DNA of 64,000 nt from JAJFKX01 sp965230265 (GTDB taxonomy: Bacteria; Pseudomonadota; Gammaproteobacteria; Xanthomonadales; Wenzhouxiangellaceae). The position numbers and the translations under genes are program-made. The DNA lies in NCBI GenBank assembly GCA_965230265.1, contig OZ245999.1, forward strand, positions 1,426,001 to 1,490,000. The letters are read 5' to 3'. How positions within the stretch are numbered: the first letter of the stretch is position 1; each line of letters begins with the position of its first letter. This document shows, piece after piece, positions 18,912 to 27,429 of this stretch. The notes beneath the pieces are model-generated. The model did not search any database, was not told the origin of the DNA, and saw nothing but the letters and a program-made list of their open reading frames with translations.

Positions 18912-19679
18912 CTAATCGTCGATAAGCTCTAAATCACCCAGCGTTACTGTTCCGGGGTTGAACGTATCGATCATGTTGTCTAACTGCTTTTCCACATTGC
19001 GAAGGTCGGCCGGAAGCATGCCGGAGATCGCTGGTAAACCGATTGAGCCCAGCGTCAGACAGGTGGTGCCCAATTGCCCCTGAGAGGTTAGACCGCAATT
19101 AAAACCTGTAGCACCAACTTTATCGCAGGAACCACCAACCCGTGAACCGGTACAATTGCGTTTGCCTCTTTTAATTAACTTCCGGGCTTTATTGGCAACC
19201 GCAAAGGTGCCGTAATCGTCAAGGTACTCAGCCGCCATCTGCCGTCCACTCTCGACTTCTTCTGCAGACATGCTGTCACGTAAGGACACATGATAATTAA
19301 CAAAGCCTTTTTGGCGTTCTTCGGCAGAAAGATAGGTCCAGGCATAGGCTTGGACCATGTCTTTTTCTATACCGCGGCCACGCGCGTACATATTGCCAAC
19401 CCGGTACTGCGAAAACTTATCGTTGTATTTGGCCAGCTCCAGGTACAGTTTGAATGCGGCACTGTAATCTTCAGCCTTATAGTAATTGTCGGCAGCTTCC
19501 TGCACTTTCTTAAAAGCCAGTACAGCATTAATGGTACCGCCATCAGAGCCAGTGGCACCCTGGAAGGAATTGCCAAAATTAAAACCTGGCAAATCAGCAG
19601 ATGAAAGCTGTGCATTAACGCTTATAGATAAACACAGCCCAGTGACTAGAATAAAAATATATTGGTGATGTTTTCTCAT
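18912..19679 (-). CDS. Exported Sel1-like repeat protein (downstream paralogue)
   Basis: 255 residues from ATG 19679, which gives a signal peptide (YIFILVTGLCLSISVNAQ). A helical region with VQEAADNYYKAEDYSAAFKLYLELAKYNDKFSQYRVGNMYARGRGIEKDMVQAYAWTYLSA is a TPR-like helix pair followed by one Sel1 repeat. The C-terminal third has conserved cysteines (NCTGSRVGGSCDKVG, FNCGL, TTCLTLGS) and ends in LGDLELIDD. The protein is probably periplasmic, with disulphides. The neighbouring upstream gene is a clear paralogue with the same order of elements, so this is a tandem duplication. No specific function is known. Confidence 0.8.
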   Translation of the reverse strand: MRKHHQYIFILVTGLCLSISVNAQLSSADLPGFNFGNSFQGATGSDGGTINAVLAFKKVQEAADNYYKAEDYSAAFKLYLELAKYNDKFSQYRVGNMYARGRGIEKDMVQAYAWTYLSAEERQKGFVNYHVSLRDSMSAEEVESGRQMAAEYLDDYGTFAVANKARKLIKRGKRNCTGSRVGGSCDKVGATGFNCGLTSQGQLGTTCLTLGSIGLPAISGMLPADLRNVEKQLDNMIDTFNPGTVTLGDLELIDD

Positions 19680-19734
19680 GGATGCTCCGAGCCCTGATAG
19701 AGGCAATATTTGAACGTTATGGTTATGCTGATTG

Positions 19735-20535
19735 CTACTCTTCGATAATTTCCAGATCACCCAATTCTATAAACCCCGGGTTGTAGTGGTCAATCATTAA
19801 TTCCAATTGGTTTTCCATGGCATAAATATCGGCTGGTAGCATGCTGGGAACACCGGGCAGGCCAACAGAGCCAAACACCAGGCAGGTGCGCGCTAATGAA
19901 CCCTGGGGACTGGTGACACCGCAGTTGATTCCAAAAGCACCTACTCGATCACAATTGCCGCCTGTCCGTGATCCGACACAGGTTCTGCGCTCTTGACGTA
20001 TCAGTTTTCGGGCTTCACTGGCGATGGCAAAAGTACCGTACTCCAGGTGATAGTCTTCGACCAGCTGTTTGCCTTTTTGCATTTCCTGTTCATTTAATAA
20101 ATCGCGAATATAAACGTGATTGTTTACATAACCTTTTTGTTTTGCTTCAGCAGAAATATATGACCATGCGTAGGCTTCAGCCAGATCTTGTTTAACACCA
20201 CGCCCAAAAAAATGCATTACCGATATCCGGTATTGTGAAAATTTATCATTCAGCTTGGCCAATTGCAGATAGGCGTCGTAAGCTTTGCTGTATTCTTTGG
20301 CCGTGTAAAGCTCATCGGCGGTTTGTTGTAATTTTTCAAAGGCGTGTACGGCATTCACTGTACCGGTAGAAATACCTTGTGCGCCGTCAACTGCGTTGTA
20401 ATTCCGAAATGCCAAGTCCTCTATACTGCCCTCCACACCAAGATTCCGAGGTGCGTTAAGACCAAAATCAATAGGTCCTGCATAAACAGGGGACAAAATC
20501 AAAAGAGCAAGTACTGCTGAGATTAGTCTGATCAT
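19735..20535 (-). CDS. Exported Sel1-like repeat protein (upstream paralogue)
   Basis: 266 residues from ATG 20535, preceded by GAGGAACC as ribosome binding site and giving the signal peptide MIRLISAVLALLILSPVYAG. It has the same architecture as the downstream copy: VHAFEKLQQTADELYTAKEYSKAYDAYLQLAKLNDKFSQYRI, a Sel1-like helix pair with GRGVKQDLAEAYAWSYISAEAKQKG, then TCVGSRTGGNCDRVG, INCGV and TCLVFGSVGLPG, ending LGDLEIIEE. The two genes are 55 bases apart and share one terminator. Long alternative N-termini reading into upstream DNA were discarded for lack of a ribosome site. Confidence 0.8.
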   Translation of the reverse strand: MIRLISAVLALLILSPVYAGPIDFGLNAPRNLGVEGSIEDLAFRNYNAVDGAQGISTGTVNAVHAFEKLQQTADELYTAKEYSKAYDAYLQLAKLNDKFSQYRISVMHFFGRGVKQDLAEAYAWSYISAEAKQKGYVNNHVYIRDLLNEQEMQKGKQLVEDYHLEYGTFAIASEARKLIRQERRTCVGSRTGGNCDRVGAFGINCGVTSPQGSLARTCLVFGSVGLPGVPSMLPADIYAMENQLELMIDHYNPGFIELGDLEIIEE

Positions 20536-20790
20536 AAGTGGTTCCTCACGGTTGCTGTGATTGCTATTGGATAATTTCATCAATCGCATGACCTAATAAA
20601 AGCTGAGTATTAATGATCGCTGATCATATCGAACTGAATTAACATTGATCGATTAAGTGCCATCCGAGACAGAGCTGACACCAAGGCAACTGGGACAGTG
20701 AAATTCGCAATAACGGTTTCTCCTTATTGGGTACCGTTATCTTAGTACTATGATTTTCGTATTTCAAGTAATGATTAATTTAAGGCATCA

Positions 20791-21717
20791 TCAAAATGGC
20801 TTTATATGTCTTTGTTGTTCGTTCAGTAGGCGCTGATAACACAGTAGACGTTGTCTGAATCGATCGTCATTTTCAGCCTGTAACAGCAATGCGCAACCAG
20901 GTTCCTGCTGGTGCTGGCAATCGTTGAAGCGGCACTTTCCAAGGTGCTCGCGAAACTCGCGGAAGCCGTAGGCAAGCTCATCTGCAGGCATTACCCACAG
21001 CCCGTATTCCCATACACCCGGTGAGTCAATGACTCGCCCATGGGCGTTTTTACCTGATTGCGGCAGATAATACAGTTGTGCAATGGTGGTGGTGTGTTTG
21101 CCTTTACCGGTGGCCGAAGACAAACTACTGGTTTGGATAGATAAATCGGGAATCAGGCGATTCAGCAATGATGATTTACCGACACCTGATTGACCAACCA
21201 ACATACTTTGCTTGTCTGCCAAATGCTCTGCCAGTTGACTGATGCCTTGTCCGCTTTCGGCACTGCATTCAAGTACCTGGTAGCCAAGGTCTATATAAAG
21301 GGCCAGGCGCTCGCGTTGGATCTGTACCGCTGGTTCTGGCAAATCAATTTTGTTGAGTACCAGTACCGGGGTCATTCCAAGTATTTCAGCAGCAATCACA
21401 TAACGGGCAATTAAATCACGACTGGGTGCGGGCTCAGCGGCCATCACGATGATGCTTTGGTCGATGTTGGCGGCAATGCGTTGTTGCCGCCCGTTGCGAT
21501 CACCACGGGCAAAATAAGTGCTGCGCGGATGGATGGTGGTGACCAGCCACTGATGATCGGTTTGTTGCTCGATATCGACAACATCGCCAACCAGCGGTCG
21601 GCCAATACGCCGCTGATATTGGACTTCTAATGCCTTACTGTCTGCCGCTTTCACCAGGCCATGGTTTCCCCATGAGGCAATGCAAATGGTTTTGTTGATG
21701 GATGCTTGCGTTGTCAA
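20791..21717 (-). CDS. rsgA: Ribosome small-subunit-dependent GTPase RsgA
   Basis: 308 residues. An N-terminal OB fold (GNHGLVKA..., VVDIEQ) is followed by the circularly permuted GTPase order expected for RsgA: LNKID (G4) first, then LVGQSGVGKSSLLN (G1) and IDSPGV (G3). The C-terminal zinc-binding set is CRFNDCQHQQEPGC with further conserved residues. RsgA checks late 30S subunit assembly using GTP. It is transcribed divergently from orn, an arrangement common in gammaproteobacteria. Confidence 0.95.
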   Translation of the reverse strand: MTTQASINKTICIASWGNHGLVKAADSKALEVQYQRRIGRPLVGDVVDIEQQTDHQWLVTTIHPRSTYFARGDRNGRQQRIAANIDQSIIVMAAEPAPSRDLIARYVIAAEILGMTPVLVLNKIDLPEPAVQIQRERLALYIDLGYQVLECSAESGQGISQLAEHLADKQSMLVGQSGVGKSSLLNRLIPDLSIQTSSLSSATGKGKHTTTIAQLYYLPQSGKNAHGRVIDSPGVWEYGLWVMPADELAYGFREFREHLGKCRFNDCQHQQEPGCALLLQAENDDRFRQRLLCYQRLLNEQQRHIKPF

Positions 21718-21757
21718 TGCTATGCTTACCGTTGTCTATAAAAATAATGGAAATAGT

Positions 21758-22318
21758 ATGCGCTTAATGGAGCAGAGGCTGATCTGGATTGATCTGGAAA
21801 TGACTGGGCTGGATTGCAACAATGATGAGATCCTCGAAATAGCGATTATTGTAACGGATGCAGAGCTGGATGAAGTAGCACAAGCGCCAGTATTGGCCAT
21901 TACTCACTCTGAACAACGACTGCAGGCAATGGATAGGTGGAACACCTCAACTCACAGTCAGTCAGGTTTGTGGCAGCGGGTTTTGGAGAGTCAGGTCGAT
22001 TATCTTACCGCCGAACAGCAAATGCTGGATTTTTTAACGCCACTGGTTCCTGAGAATACCTCACCGATGTGCGGTAACAGCATTTGTCAGGATCGCCGCT
22101 TTCTGGCTCGTCTGATGCCGCGTCTGGAACGTTTTTTTCATTATCGTAACCTGGATGTCAGTACGCTAAAAGAACTGGCATCGCGCTGGTGTCCGGAAGT
22201 TGCTGAAGGTTATGACAAAGACAGCAAGCACGAAGCGCTGGCTGATATTCGTGATTCCATTGATGAACTGAAGTATTATCGGCGCTTTATGGGCAGGTTC
22301 TCAGGGAGAGAAACATGA
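21758..22318 (+). CDS. orn: Oligoribonuclease
   Basis: 186 residues from ATG 21758; ATG 21767 would give a protein beginning MEQRLIWIDLEMTGLD. The DEDDh exonuclease motifs are all present: WIDLEMTGLD (Asp and Glu), CGNSICQDRRFL with its Asp, and the final KHEALADIRDSIDEL with the catalytic His and Asp. Orn degrades 2- to 5-nucleotide RNAs and pGpG to mononucleotides in the cytoplasm. A longer reading that extends back into the rsgA start region is not supported. The stop overlaps the next gene by four bases (ATGA). Confidence 0.95.
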   Translation: MRLMEQRLIWIDLEMTGLDCNNDEILEIAIIVTDAELDEVAQAPVLAITHSEQRLQAMDRWNTSTHSQSGLWQRVLESQVDYLTAEQQMLDFLTPLVPENTSPMCGNSICQDRRFLARLMPRLERFFHYRNLDVSTLKELASRWCPEVAEGYDKDSKHEALADIRDSIDELKYYRRFMGRFSGRET

Positions 22319-23241
22319 CACCGACTAGGCTATTATCGGTATCGGTTCTAATTGCGGCTGTTTTATGTGCCTGCAACCAGCAAGATCAAAACACTGATCA
22401 CAGCAATTCAGGGAATAACGCTGATAATCATACTGCTGCAGCACCAAACACGGTGTCACCAACCGCTACTGAGAATAATCAATGCAATGACAAACATGCT
22501 CGTTTGCATGCGGCTGTCAGCGATAATCGACGCCGATTAGGCAATGTAGCCCGTGATGAATACCGGCACCCTGTGGAAGTTTTGGCTTTCTTTGAACTAG
22601 AACCACAGCAGACTGTTGTGGAAATCTGGCCCAGCGGTGGTTGGTGGACAGAAATTCTGGCACCGTATTTTCGAGATTGCGGTCAATACATCGCTGCCGG
22701 TTATGCGCTGGACGCCAAGCGTACGCCAGGCTGGCGCAAACGCATTCAGAATGATTACAACGCCTGGCTGGCCGAAGACCCGCAGCGTTTTGACCAAGTG
22801 TACTTTTCCAGCTTATCGATTCCAGAACGCCCCGATATTGCACCGCCAGGCAGTGCTGACCGTGTACTGACGTTTCGTAATGTGCATAACTGGATGAACG
22901 GGGATTACGCACCGGCAGTATTCGACAGCATGTTTGCAGCCCTAAAACCTGGAGGGTTAATGGGTTTGGTTGAACACCGCGCTAACCCAGGGACACCATT
23001 GGAGAAGATGCTGGAAAGCGGCTACATCACTGAAGTCAAAGTCATAGCGATGGCAACCGACGCAGGTTTTGAACTGGTGGGGCAAAGCGAAATCAATGCC
23101 AACCCCAAAGACAGCAAAGATCACCCTCAAGGTGTGTGGTCACTGCCGCCTTCATTTCGTGGGGGTGAAGATACCCGGGAAAAGTATCAAGCCATTGGTG
23201 AAAGCGACCGGATGACTTTGCTGTTCCGTAAGCCGAACTAA
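22315..23241 (+). CDS. Exported class I methyltransferase-like lipoprotein (COG4798 type)
   Basis: 308 residues. The N-terminus ends its hydrophobic stretch in LIAAVLCACNQQ, a lipobox, followed by a low-complexity Asn/Thr/His linker. From about 70 residues in, DEYRHPVEVLAFFELEPQQTVVEIWPSGGWWTEILAPYF matches the SAM-dependent methyltransferase motif I of this poorly known family, with VLTFRNVHNWMN and FAALKPGGLMGLVEHRA following. The family is widespread but uncharacterised; export of an apparent SAM-binding fold is unusual because SAM is not known to be free in the periplasm. It starts within the last codon of orn (ATGA). Confidence 0.82.
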   Translation: MTPTRLLSVSVLIAAVLCACNQQDQNTDHSNSGNNADNHTAAAPNTVSPTATENNQCNDKHARLHAAVSDNRRRLGNVARDEYRHPVEVLAFFELEPQQTVVEIWPSGGWWTEILAPYFRDCGQYIAAGYALDAKRTPGWRKRIQNDYNAWLAEDPQRFDQVYFSSLSIPERPDIAPPGSADRVLTFRNVHNWMNGDYAPAVFDSMFAALKPGGLMGLVEHRANPGTPLEKMLESGYITEVKVIAMATDAGFELVGQSEINANPKDSKDHPQGVWSLPPSFRGGEDTREKYQAIGESDRMTLLFRKPN

Positions 23242-23420
23242 ACCTTTTTAAGTAATAGATTACCGGCTTGGCGCATACCTTCTGCTGATTAACAAAATAC
23301 CATCAGCAGGTTATCAGAAGGTTAGCCGGAAATGCGCCGATAGAATAAGTTTCGAGTGGCAATGGCATGGCGGTTATGGTTATGCGTTGCCCAATCAACA
23401 ACACAATCGGGAGAAAATTG

Positions 23421-24902
23421 ATGACCAATGGATCGGATCCAATCACTCCGTTAACACCCAGCGAAAAAGCCTTGGTGGCCCAGCTTGAAAAGCTTGACCG
23501 TGAGACCTTGCTGCAAGAGTTAAAAGCCAATTTACAAACCGCAGTGGAAATTGAGCTGGCAACCATTCCTATTTATTTATATACCTACTACTCCATCAAC
23601 CGTACCTACACCACAGGTGAGCAACTGGGTGAAACAGGCAAGTTTGCCAATAAGGCTGCAGGTCAGATTATGAGTGTGGCGGTGGAAGAAATGCTGCATA
23701 TGTCACTGTCATCGAATATCTTATATTCGCTAGGGCAACAGCCGCAGCTGTACCGCAAATCACCATCACCTTATCCGACACCATTGCCTTATCACAATCC
23801 CGTTGGCCCACCCGGGCCAGATGGTGATCGAAAAGTGCTAATCCCACTGGCTAAATTCGGTTATGAACAGTTATGGCACTTTCTACAGATAGAGTACCCG
23901 GAACCGATTGATGCCATGCCTGAAGATCGCAACTGGGACACCATTGGTCAGTTTTACTCTTATATCCGCTGTCTGATCAGCACCAGCAAAATTACCGATG
24001 CTGATTTTCAGGTCAACGGCAATGAGACTCAGATTCAGGGGTTTAACTATTCCCCTAATAATGTTGATACTTTGCACCCTGACCAGCCTTTTGATCCCTG
24101 GGGTATACCACCTGTGCAGGGCAGCTGTGAACAACCGGATTCTGTCAGTGGCTGCCCCAGCGCAGCAGCAGTAGCAAAATATGGCAATCAACCCGACAGT
24201 CATGCCGGACCTGCCGAACTGATTACCATCAATAGCAAAGCCAGTGCACTGGAGGCGATTGATACCATCTGCGATCAAGGCGAGGGCTTTGCACATGAAG
24301 CAACCGATGATCCTGCTGGTAAAGAGTATTCGCACTACTATAAATTTCTGCGTTTACAGGCACAGTTACCTGAGTATGAACACCATACTGAAGTGCTCCC
24401 GGAGTTGCCTGTGCCGCCTGAACCTATCAAGCCGACGGCAACCGATGCCGAGTTGGCGAAGGTGATCTTTAATTTCCCAGACAACCCCAAAACACGTCCA
24501 GTGGGGTATATCGGCAGCAGTTATATCTATCCACCGGAATACCGGGCGCTGTCAGACCTCTGCAATGGTGTATATCAATACATGCTGATTCTGACAGAAA
24601 CAATTTATCGGGTACCGGCAGGTGATCAAAAACTGTTTTTTAATGAGGGCATGCACCGTTCCATGATTTGGGTGCTGGATAAGCTAATCCAGGCGATGCG
24701 CGGGTTTCAGTTTGAAGATGGCCATGTATTGGCGCCAACCTTTGAAAACCACAACCTGGGTGCACGCAAAGATGCTTACCGGCATTTGCTCAACCTGACA
24801 GAAGCCGTGACCAACTGTGAACAGTTGAGTGCCATGGGCTATCTGATTAACACCATCAAGACATTACCGGATGCCAGCCCTTATTGGGCTGATGAAAATT
24901 AG
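23421..24902 (+). CDS. Ferritin-like protein (VioB/iminophenylpyruvate dimer synthase domain) of the MNIO cluster
   Basis: 493 residues from ATG 23421, preceded by GGGAGA; an upstream in-frame ATG at 23367 has no site. The N-terminal four-helix region reads LQTAVEIELATIPIYLYTYYSI, where the Glu is a likely iron ligand, then MSVAVEEMLHMSLSSNILYSLG, an ExxH pair. Further helices carry YQYMLILTETIYR and NEGMHRSMIWVLDKLI, completing a possible second Glu and His set. This is the PF12902-type ferritin-like domain found in VioB and RebD relatives. Proline- and acid-rich loops fill the middle. The gene directly precedes the Cys-rich protein, separated by 60 bases, and is probably the first gene of the cluster. 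Its function here is unknown. Confidence 0.8.
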   Translation: MTNGSDPITPLTPSEKALVAQLEKLDRETLLQELKANLQTAVEIELATIPIYLYTYYSINRTYTTGEQLGETGKFANKAAGQIMSVAVEEMLHMSLSSNILYSLGQQPQLYRKSPSPYPTPLPYHNPVGPPGPDGDRKVLIPLAKFGYEQLWHFLQIEYPEPIDAMPEDRNWDTIGQFYSYIRCLISTSKITDADFQVNGNETQIQGFNYSPNNVDTLHPDQPFDPWGIPPVQGSCEQPDSVSGCPSAAAVAKYGNQPDSHAGPAELITINSKASALEAIDTICDQGEGFAHEATDDPAGKEYSHYYKFLRLQAQLPEYEHHTEVLPELPVPPEPIKPTATDAELAKVIFNFPDNPKTRPVGYIGSSYIYPPEYRALSDLCNGVYQYMLILTETIYRVPAGDQKLFFNEGMHRSMIWVLDKLIQAMRGFQFEDGHVLAPTFENHNLGARKDAYRHLLNLTEAVTNCEQLSAMGYLINTIKTLPDASPYWADEN

Positions 24903-24962
24903 CGTGTGCGCATGCAGATTGCCCGAATTGACTTGAACAAAACCAAATTAAGGAACTGAACC

Positions 24963-25604
24963 ATGTCCAAAAAAACACTACAACCCGGTGATCCGGTACC
25001 TGAGCCTTATCCATACCAACAAGCACCGACCTGGCCAAGCACCATTGGTGCGCCTTTGGAGCCTGCCAAGCCACTGCATGCCTGTATGGGACTGAACCAT
25101 TGCAAAGGGCAGGACCGCTACGGTGCCGCAGGTCCGACAGATGGCCCAAGGCCCGGCGTTCCCAATGACTGCGCGGGGCAGGGCTATTGCGCGAACACTC
25201 CTGACCATACCTGCCATGTGCAAAACTCCTGTAAAAATCAAGGTGGCTGCGGCTTATATGGCACAGCAGAAGAACTGGATAGTCCCGGATACAACGAGTG
25301 TAAATCACTGGGTTCGTGTGCGACACCAATTAATGCCGAGCGTTTTAGTACCAATGGTCCCAATCAGGGCAAAAGTGTATGGGCACGGGCACGTCAGGTG
25401 TTTCATGAGAAAGAATGGCCGGCATTGCGTGCCCAGAACCCGGATTTGCCGGAGGAATTACCACGCATCGGCGGCGATGCCTATAAGGAAGATATTTTCA
25501 AACACGGCCCCGCTTATTTATGGGTGTCTGATGACAATGAAGAACGCTCCAATATGACGGCCTGCGGCGCCAGTGGTATGAGTGGTGCGGGTGGCTGTGG
25601 CTGA
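24963..25604 (+). CDS. Cys-rich probable MNIO substrate (RiPP-like precursor), Cx5C repeats
   Basis: 213 residues with no typical signal peptide; a clear AAGGA site precedes the ATG. Eleven cysteines are present. Nine fall between residues 41 and 119 at C41/C47, C70/C76, C84/C90/C96 and C113/C119, so every neighbouring pair within a block is spaced Cx5C, with small glycine-rich fillers such as CMGLNHCKG, CAGQGYC, CKNQGGC and CKSLGSC. Two more are at 201 and 212 near a Gly-rich end. The region 140-190 is helical and cysteine-free. The gene overlaps the DUF692 enzyme gene. DUF692 (MNIO) enzymes modify cysteines in neighbouring peptides, so this is the likely substrate. Its size is unlike methanobactin precursors. 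The product is unproven. Confidence 0.7.
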   Translation: MSKKTLQPGDPVPEPYPYQQAPTWPSTIGAPLEPAKPLHACMGLNHCKGQDRYGAAGPTDGPRPGVPNDCAGQGYCANTPDHTCHVQNSCKNQGGCGLYGTAEELDSPGYNECKSLGSCATPINAERFSTNGPNQGKSVWARARQVFHEKEWPALRAQNPDLPEELPRIGGDAYKEDIFKHGPAYLWVSDDNEERSNMTACGASGMSGAGGCG

Positions 25605-26580
25605 AGCAGATAAAACTGGTTCACAGCTTGCGGATCTGCCCAGGCTTGGGCTCGGGCTGGGCCTGCGCAATACCCATTTCGGTCATATTTTGGCCGAATG
25701 GCCTGCGGTAGACTGGTTCGAAGCCATATCGGAAAACTTTATGGACTCGGGGGGACGTCCCCGCTGGGTTATCCGCCAGGTGGCCGAGCGTTATCCGGTG
25801 GTGCTGCATGGTGTTTCCATGTCCATTGGCAGCACCGATCCATTGAATCTGGATTATCTGTATAAACTCAAAGCTTTGGCTGATGAAATACAACCGGCGT
25901 GGGTCAGCGATCACCTGTGCTGGACGGGCGTGCTGGGTTTGAACTCGCATGACCTGTTGCCGGTGCCGTTAACGACAGAAACGCTTGAGCATATTGCCCA
26001 ACGCGTATCTCAGGTTCAGGATATTCTGCAGCGTCCGTTGATTCTAGAAAACCCCAGCACATACCTTAAATTCGCACAGTCATCGATGCAGGAGCCGGAA
26101 TTTTTACGGCAGCTGGCCGAACGCACTGGCTGCGGGCTATTGCTGGATGTGAACAATGTCTATGTCACCAGCTTTAATACGGAAAATGATCCGTTGGACT
26201 ACCTGAACGCTTTTCCATTCGAGCATGTGGTACAGATTCATCTGGCTGGTCATCAGCATTGTGGTACACACATTATTGACACGCATGACCAACCGGTACT
26301 ACCCGAAGTCTGGGAACTGTTTCGACTGGCATGGGCGCGAACGGGTGGGGTATCGACTTTGCTAGAGTGGGATGGAGATATTCCATCGTTTGATGAATGC
26401 CATTGTGAGCTATTAAAAGCCAAGCAGTATATGCATGGACAGTTTCAACCTGTGCCGGTTACTCCGCAAACACAGTCCTTGCCGGAATCGGTTTCTACAC
26501 CCGTGGATTTTATGGTGCCGGAAGTGATGGACAATACCGTTTTGCAAGCAGTAACGACGGATAAGGCGGTGAATCAATAG
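25582..26580 (+). CDS. DUF692 multinuclear non-haem iron oxidative enzyme (MNIO; MbnB/BufB-like)
   Basis: 332 residues if read from the first GTG; several GTG codons (25582, 25585, 25591, 25597) overlap the substrate gene end, so the exact start is uncertain. The TIM-barrel fold begins GLGLGLRNTHFGHIL. Likely metal ligands are H76 (VLHGVSMSIG), D110/H111 (WVSDHLCW), E156 (LENPS), D189 (LLDVNNVYV), H220 (VQIHLAGH), D233 and H235 (DTHD) and E262 (TLLEWDGD). The family uses di- or tri-iron sites to convert peptide cysteines to oxazolone-thioamide or thiooxazole groups. No ribosome site is clear, consistent with translational coupling to the substrate gene. Confidence 0.9.
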   Translation: MVRVAVAEADKTGSQLADLPRLGLGLGLRNTHFGHILAEWPAVDWFEAISENFMDSGGRPRWVIRQVAERYPVVLHGVSMSIGSTDPLNLDYLYKLKALADEIQPAWVSDHLCWTGVLGLNSHDLLPVPLTTETLEHIAQRVSQVQDILQRPLILENPSTYLKFAQSSMQEPEFLRQLAERTGCGLLLDVNNVYVTSFNTENDPLDYLNAFPFEHVVQIHLAGHQHCGTHIIDTHDQPVLPEVWELFRLAWARTGGVSTLLEWDGDIPSFDECHCELLKAKQYMHGQFQPVPVTPQTQSLPESVSTPVDFMVPEVMDNTVLQAVTTDKAVNQ

Positions 26581-26582
26581 CC

Positions 26583-27398
26583 ATGACTGAATCATTGGCC
26601 ATATTGCAAACCTGGATGCACCAGGCACTGGTGAGTCCCGGTCAATTGTCAGTGGCTGAGGTTGAACATTATATTGGCTCAAGCTCACGCTTGAATGGTG
26701 CTCAGCATCTGGCCATTTACCAGCGCAGTTATTATTTGCGTCTGCTTAAATGTATGTGCGAGCAGTTCCCTGCACTGTGTTATGCCTTAGGCGAGTCTTT
26801 ATTCAATGATTTTGCCCGTGAATACCTGCAGGCATACCCACCGCAAAGCCACACACTGTATGAATTGGGTAAACGTTTCCCCGAATACCTAAAACAAACC
26901 CGGCCCGACCAGGAAGCCGATAACGATAGCTGGATCGATTTTATGCTGGAGTTGGCGCAGTTTGAGCGAACCTTGTTTGTGATGTTTGATGCGCCGGGTA
27001 ATGAGGGCAAAGCGTTTGCCGATATCGACACCGAAGATAAAAATTTGCGTTTGCAGCCGTGTTTTACCGTTGCTGATTATCGCTTCCCGGTTGCCTGGTA
27101 CTACCACCAGGTTCGCGATGATAAAGGCCCCGGTTTTCCGCCTGAACAGCGCAATTACATCGCCTTGTGTCGCGTGAATTATCTGACCCATACGCATATG
27201 CTGACGGCACCGCAGTATTGGTTTCTAACAGCCATGCAACAAGGGTTGAGTGTTGCTGAGTGTCTGGGTTGGGTGGCGCAAAAAACCGATCAAAATCAGG
27301 ACAATGTTTATCGATCATGGACCAGCCATGGAGGGACACGTGACCGATGGATTGAAGCGGGTTTTTTTATTAACGCTGGAACTACCAGGCGTGGCTGA
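26583..27398 (+). CDS. DUF2063 partner protein of the MNIO enzyme (MbnC/BufC-like)
   Basis: 271 residues, starting two bases after the MNIO gene. The N-terminal DUF2063 domain reads LAILQTWMHQALVSPG, then LNGAQHLAIYQRSYYLRLLKCMCEQFPALCYALG and FNDFAREYLQAYPPQSHTLYELGKRFPEYL. The second half is a winged-helix-like region (YFPVAWYYHQVRDD-type, AECLGWVAQK). In known systems such proteins bind the precursor and form a complex with the DUF692 enzyme. It is named putative DNA-binding in databases, but partner function is more likely here. It is the last gene of the cluster. Confidence 0.88.
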   Translation: MTESLAILQTWMHQALVSPGQLSVAEVEHYIGSSSRLNGAQHLAIYQRSYYLRLLKCMCEQFPALCYALGESLFNDFAREYLQAYPPQSHTLYELGKRFPEYLKQTRPDQEADNDSWIDFMLELAQFERTLFVMFDAPGNEGKAFADIDTEDKNLRLQPCFTVADYRFPVAWYYHQVRDDKGPGFPPEQRNYIALCRVNYLTHTHMLTAPQYWFLTAMQQGLSVAECLGWVAQKTDQNQDNVYRSWTSHGGTRDRWIEAGFFINAGTTRRG

Positions 27399-27429
27399 GA
27401 AACGTTAGGTAATCAAGAACAGTTAACGA

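Noticed and set aside
24963..25604. Cys-rich protein as a methanobactin precursor
   Set aside because: Methanobactin precursors are around 20-35 residues with two Cys-containing core motifs; this protein is 213 residues with eleven Cys.
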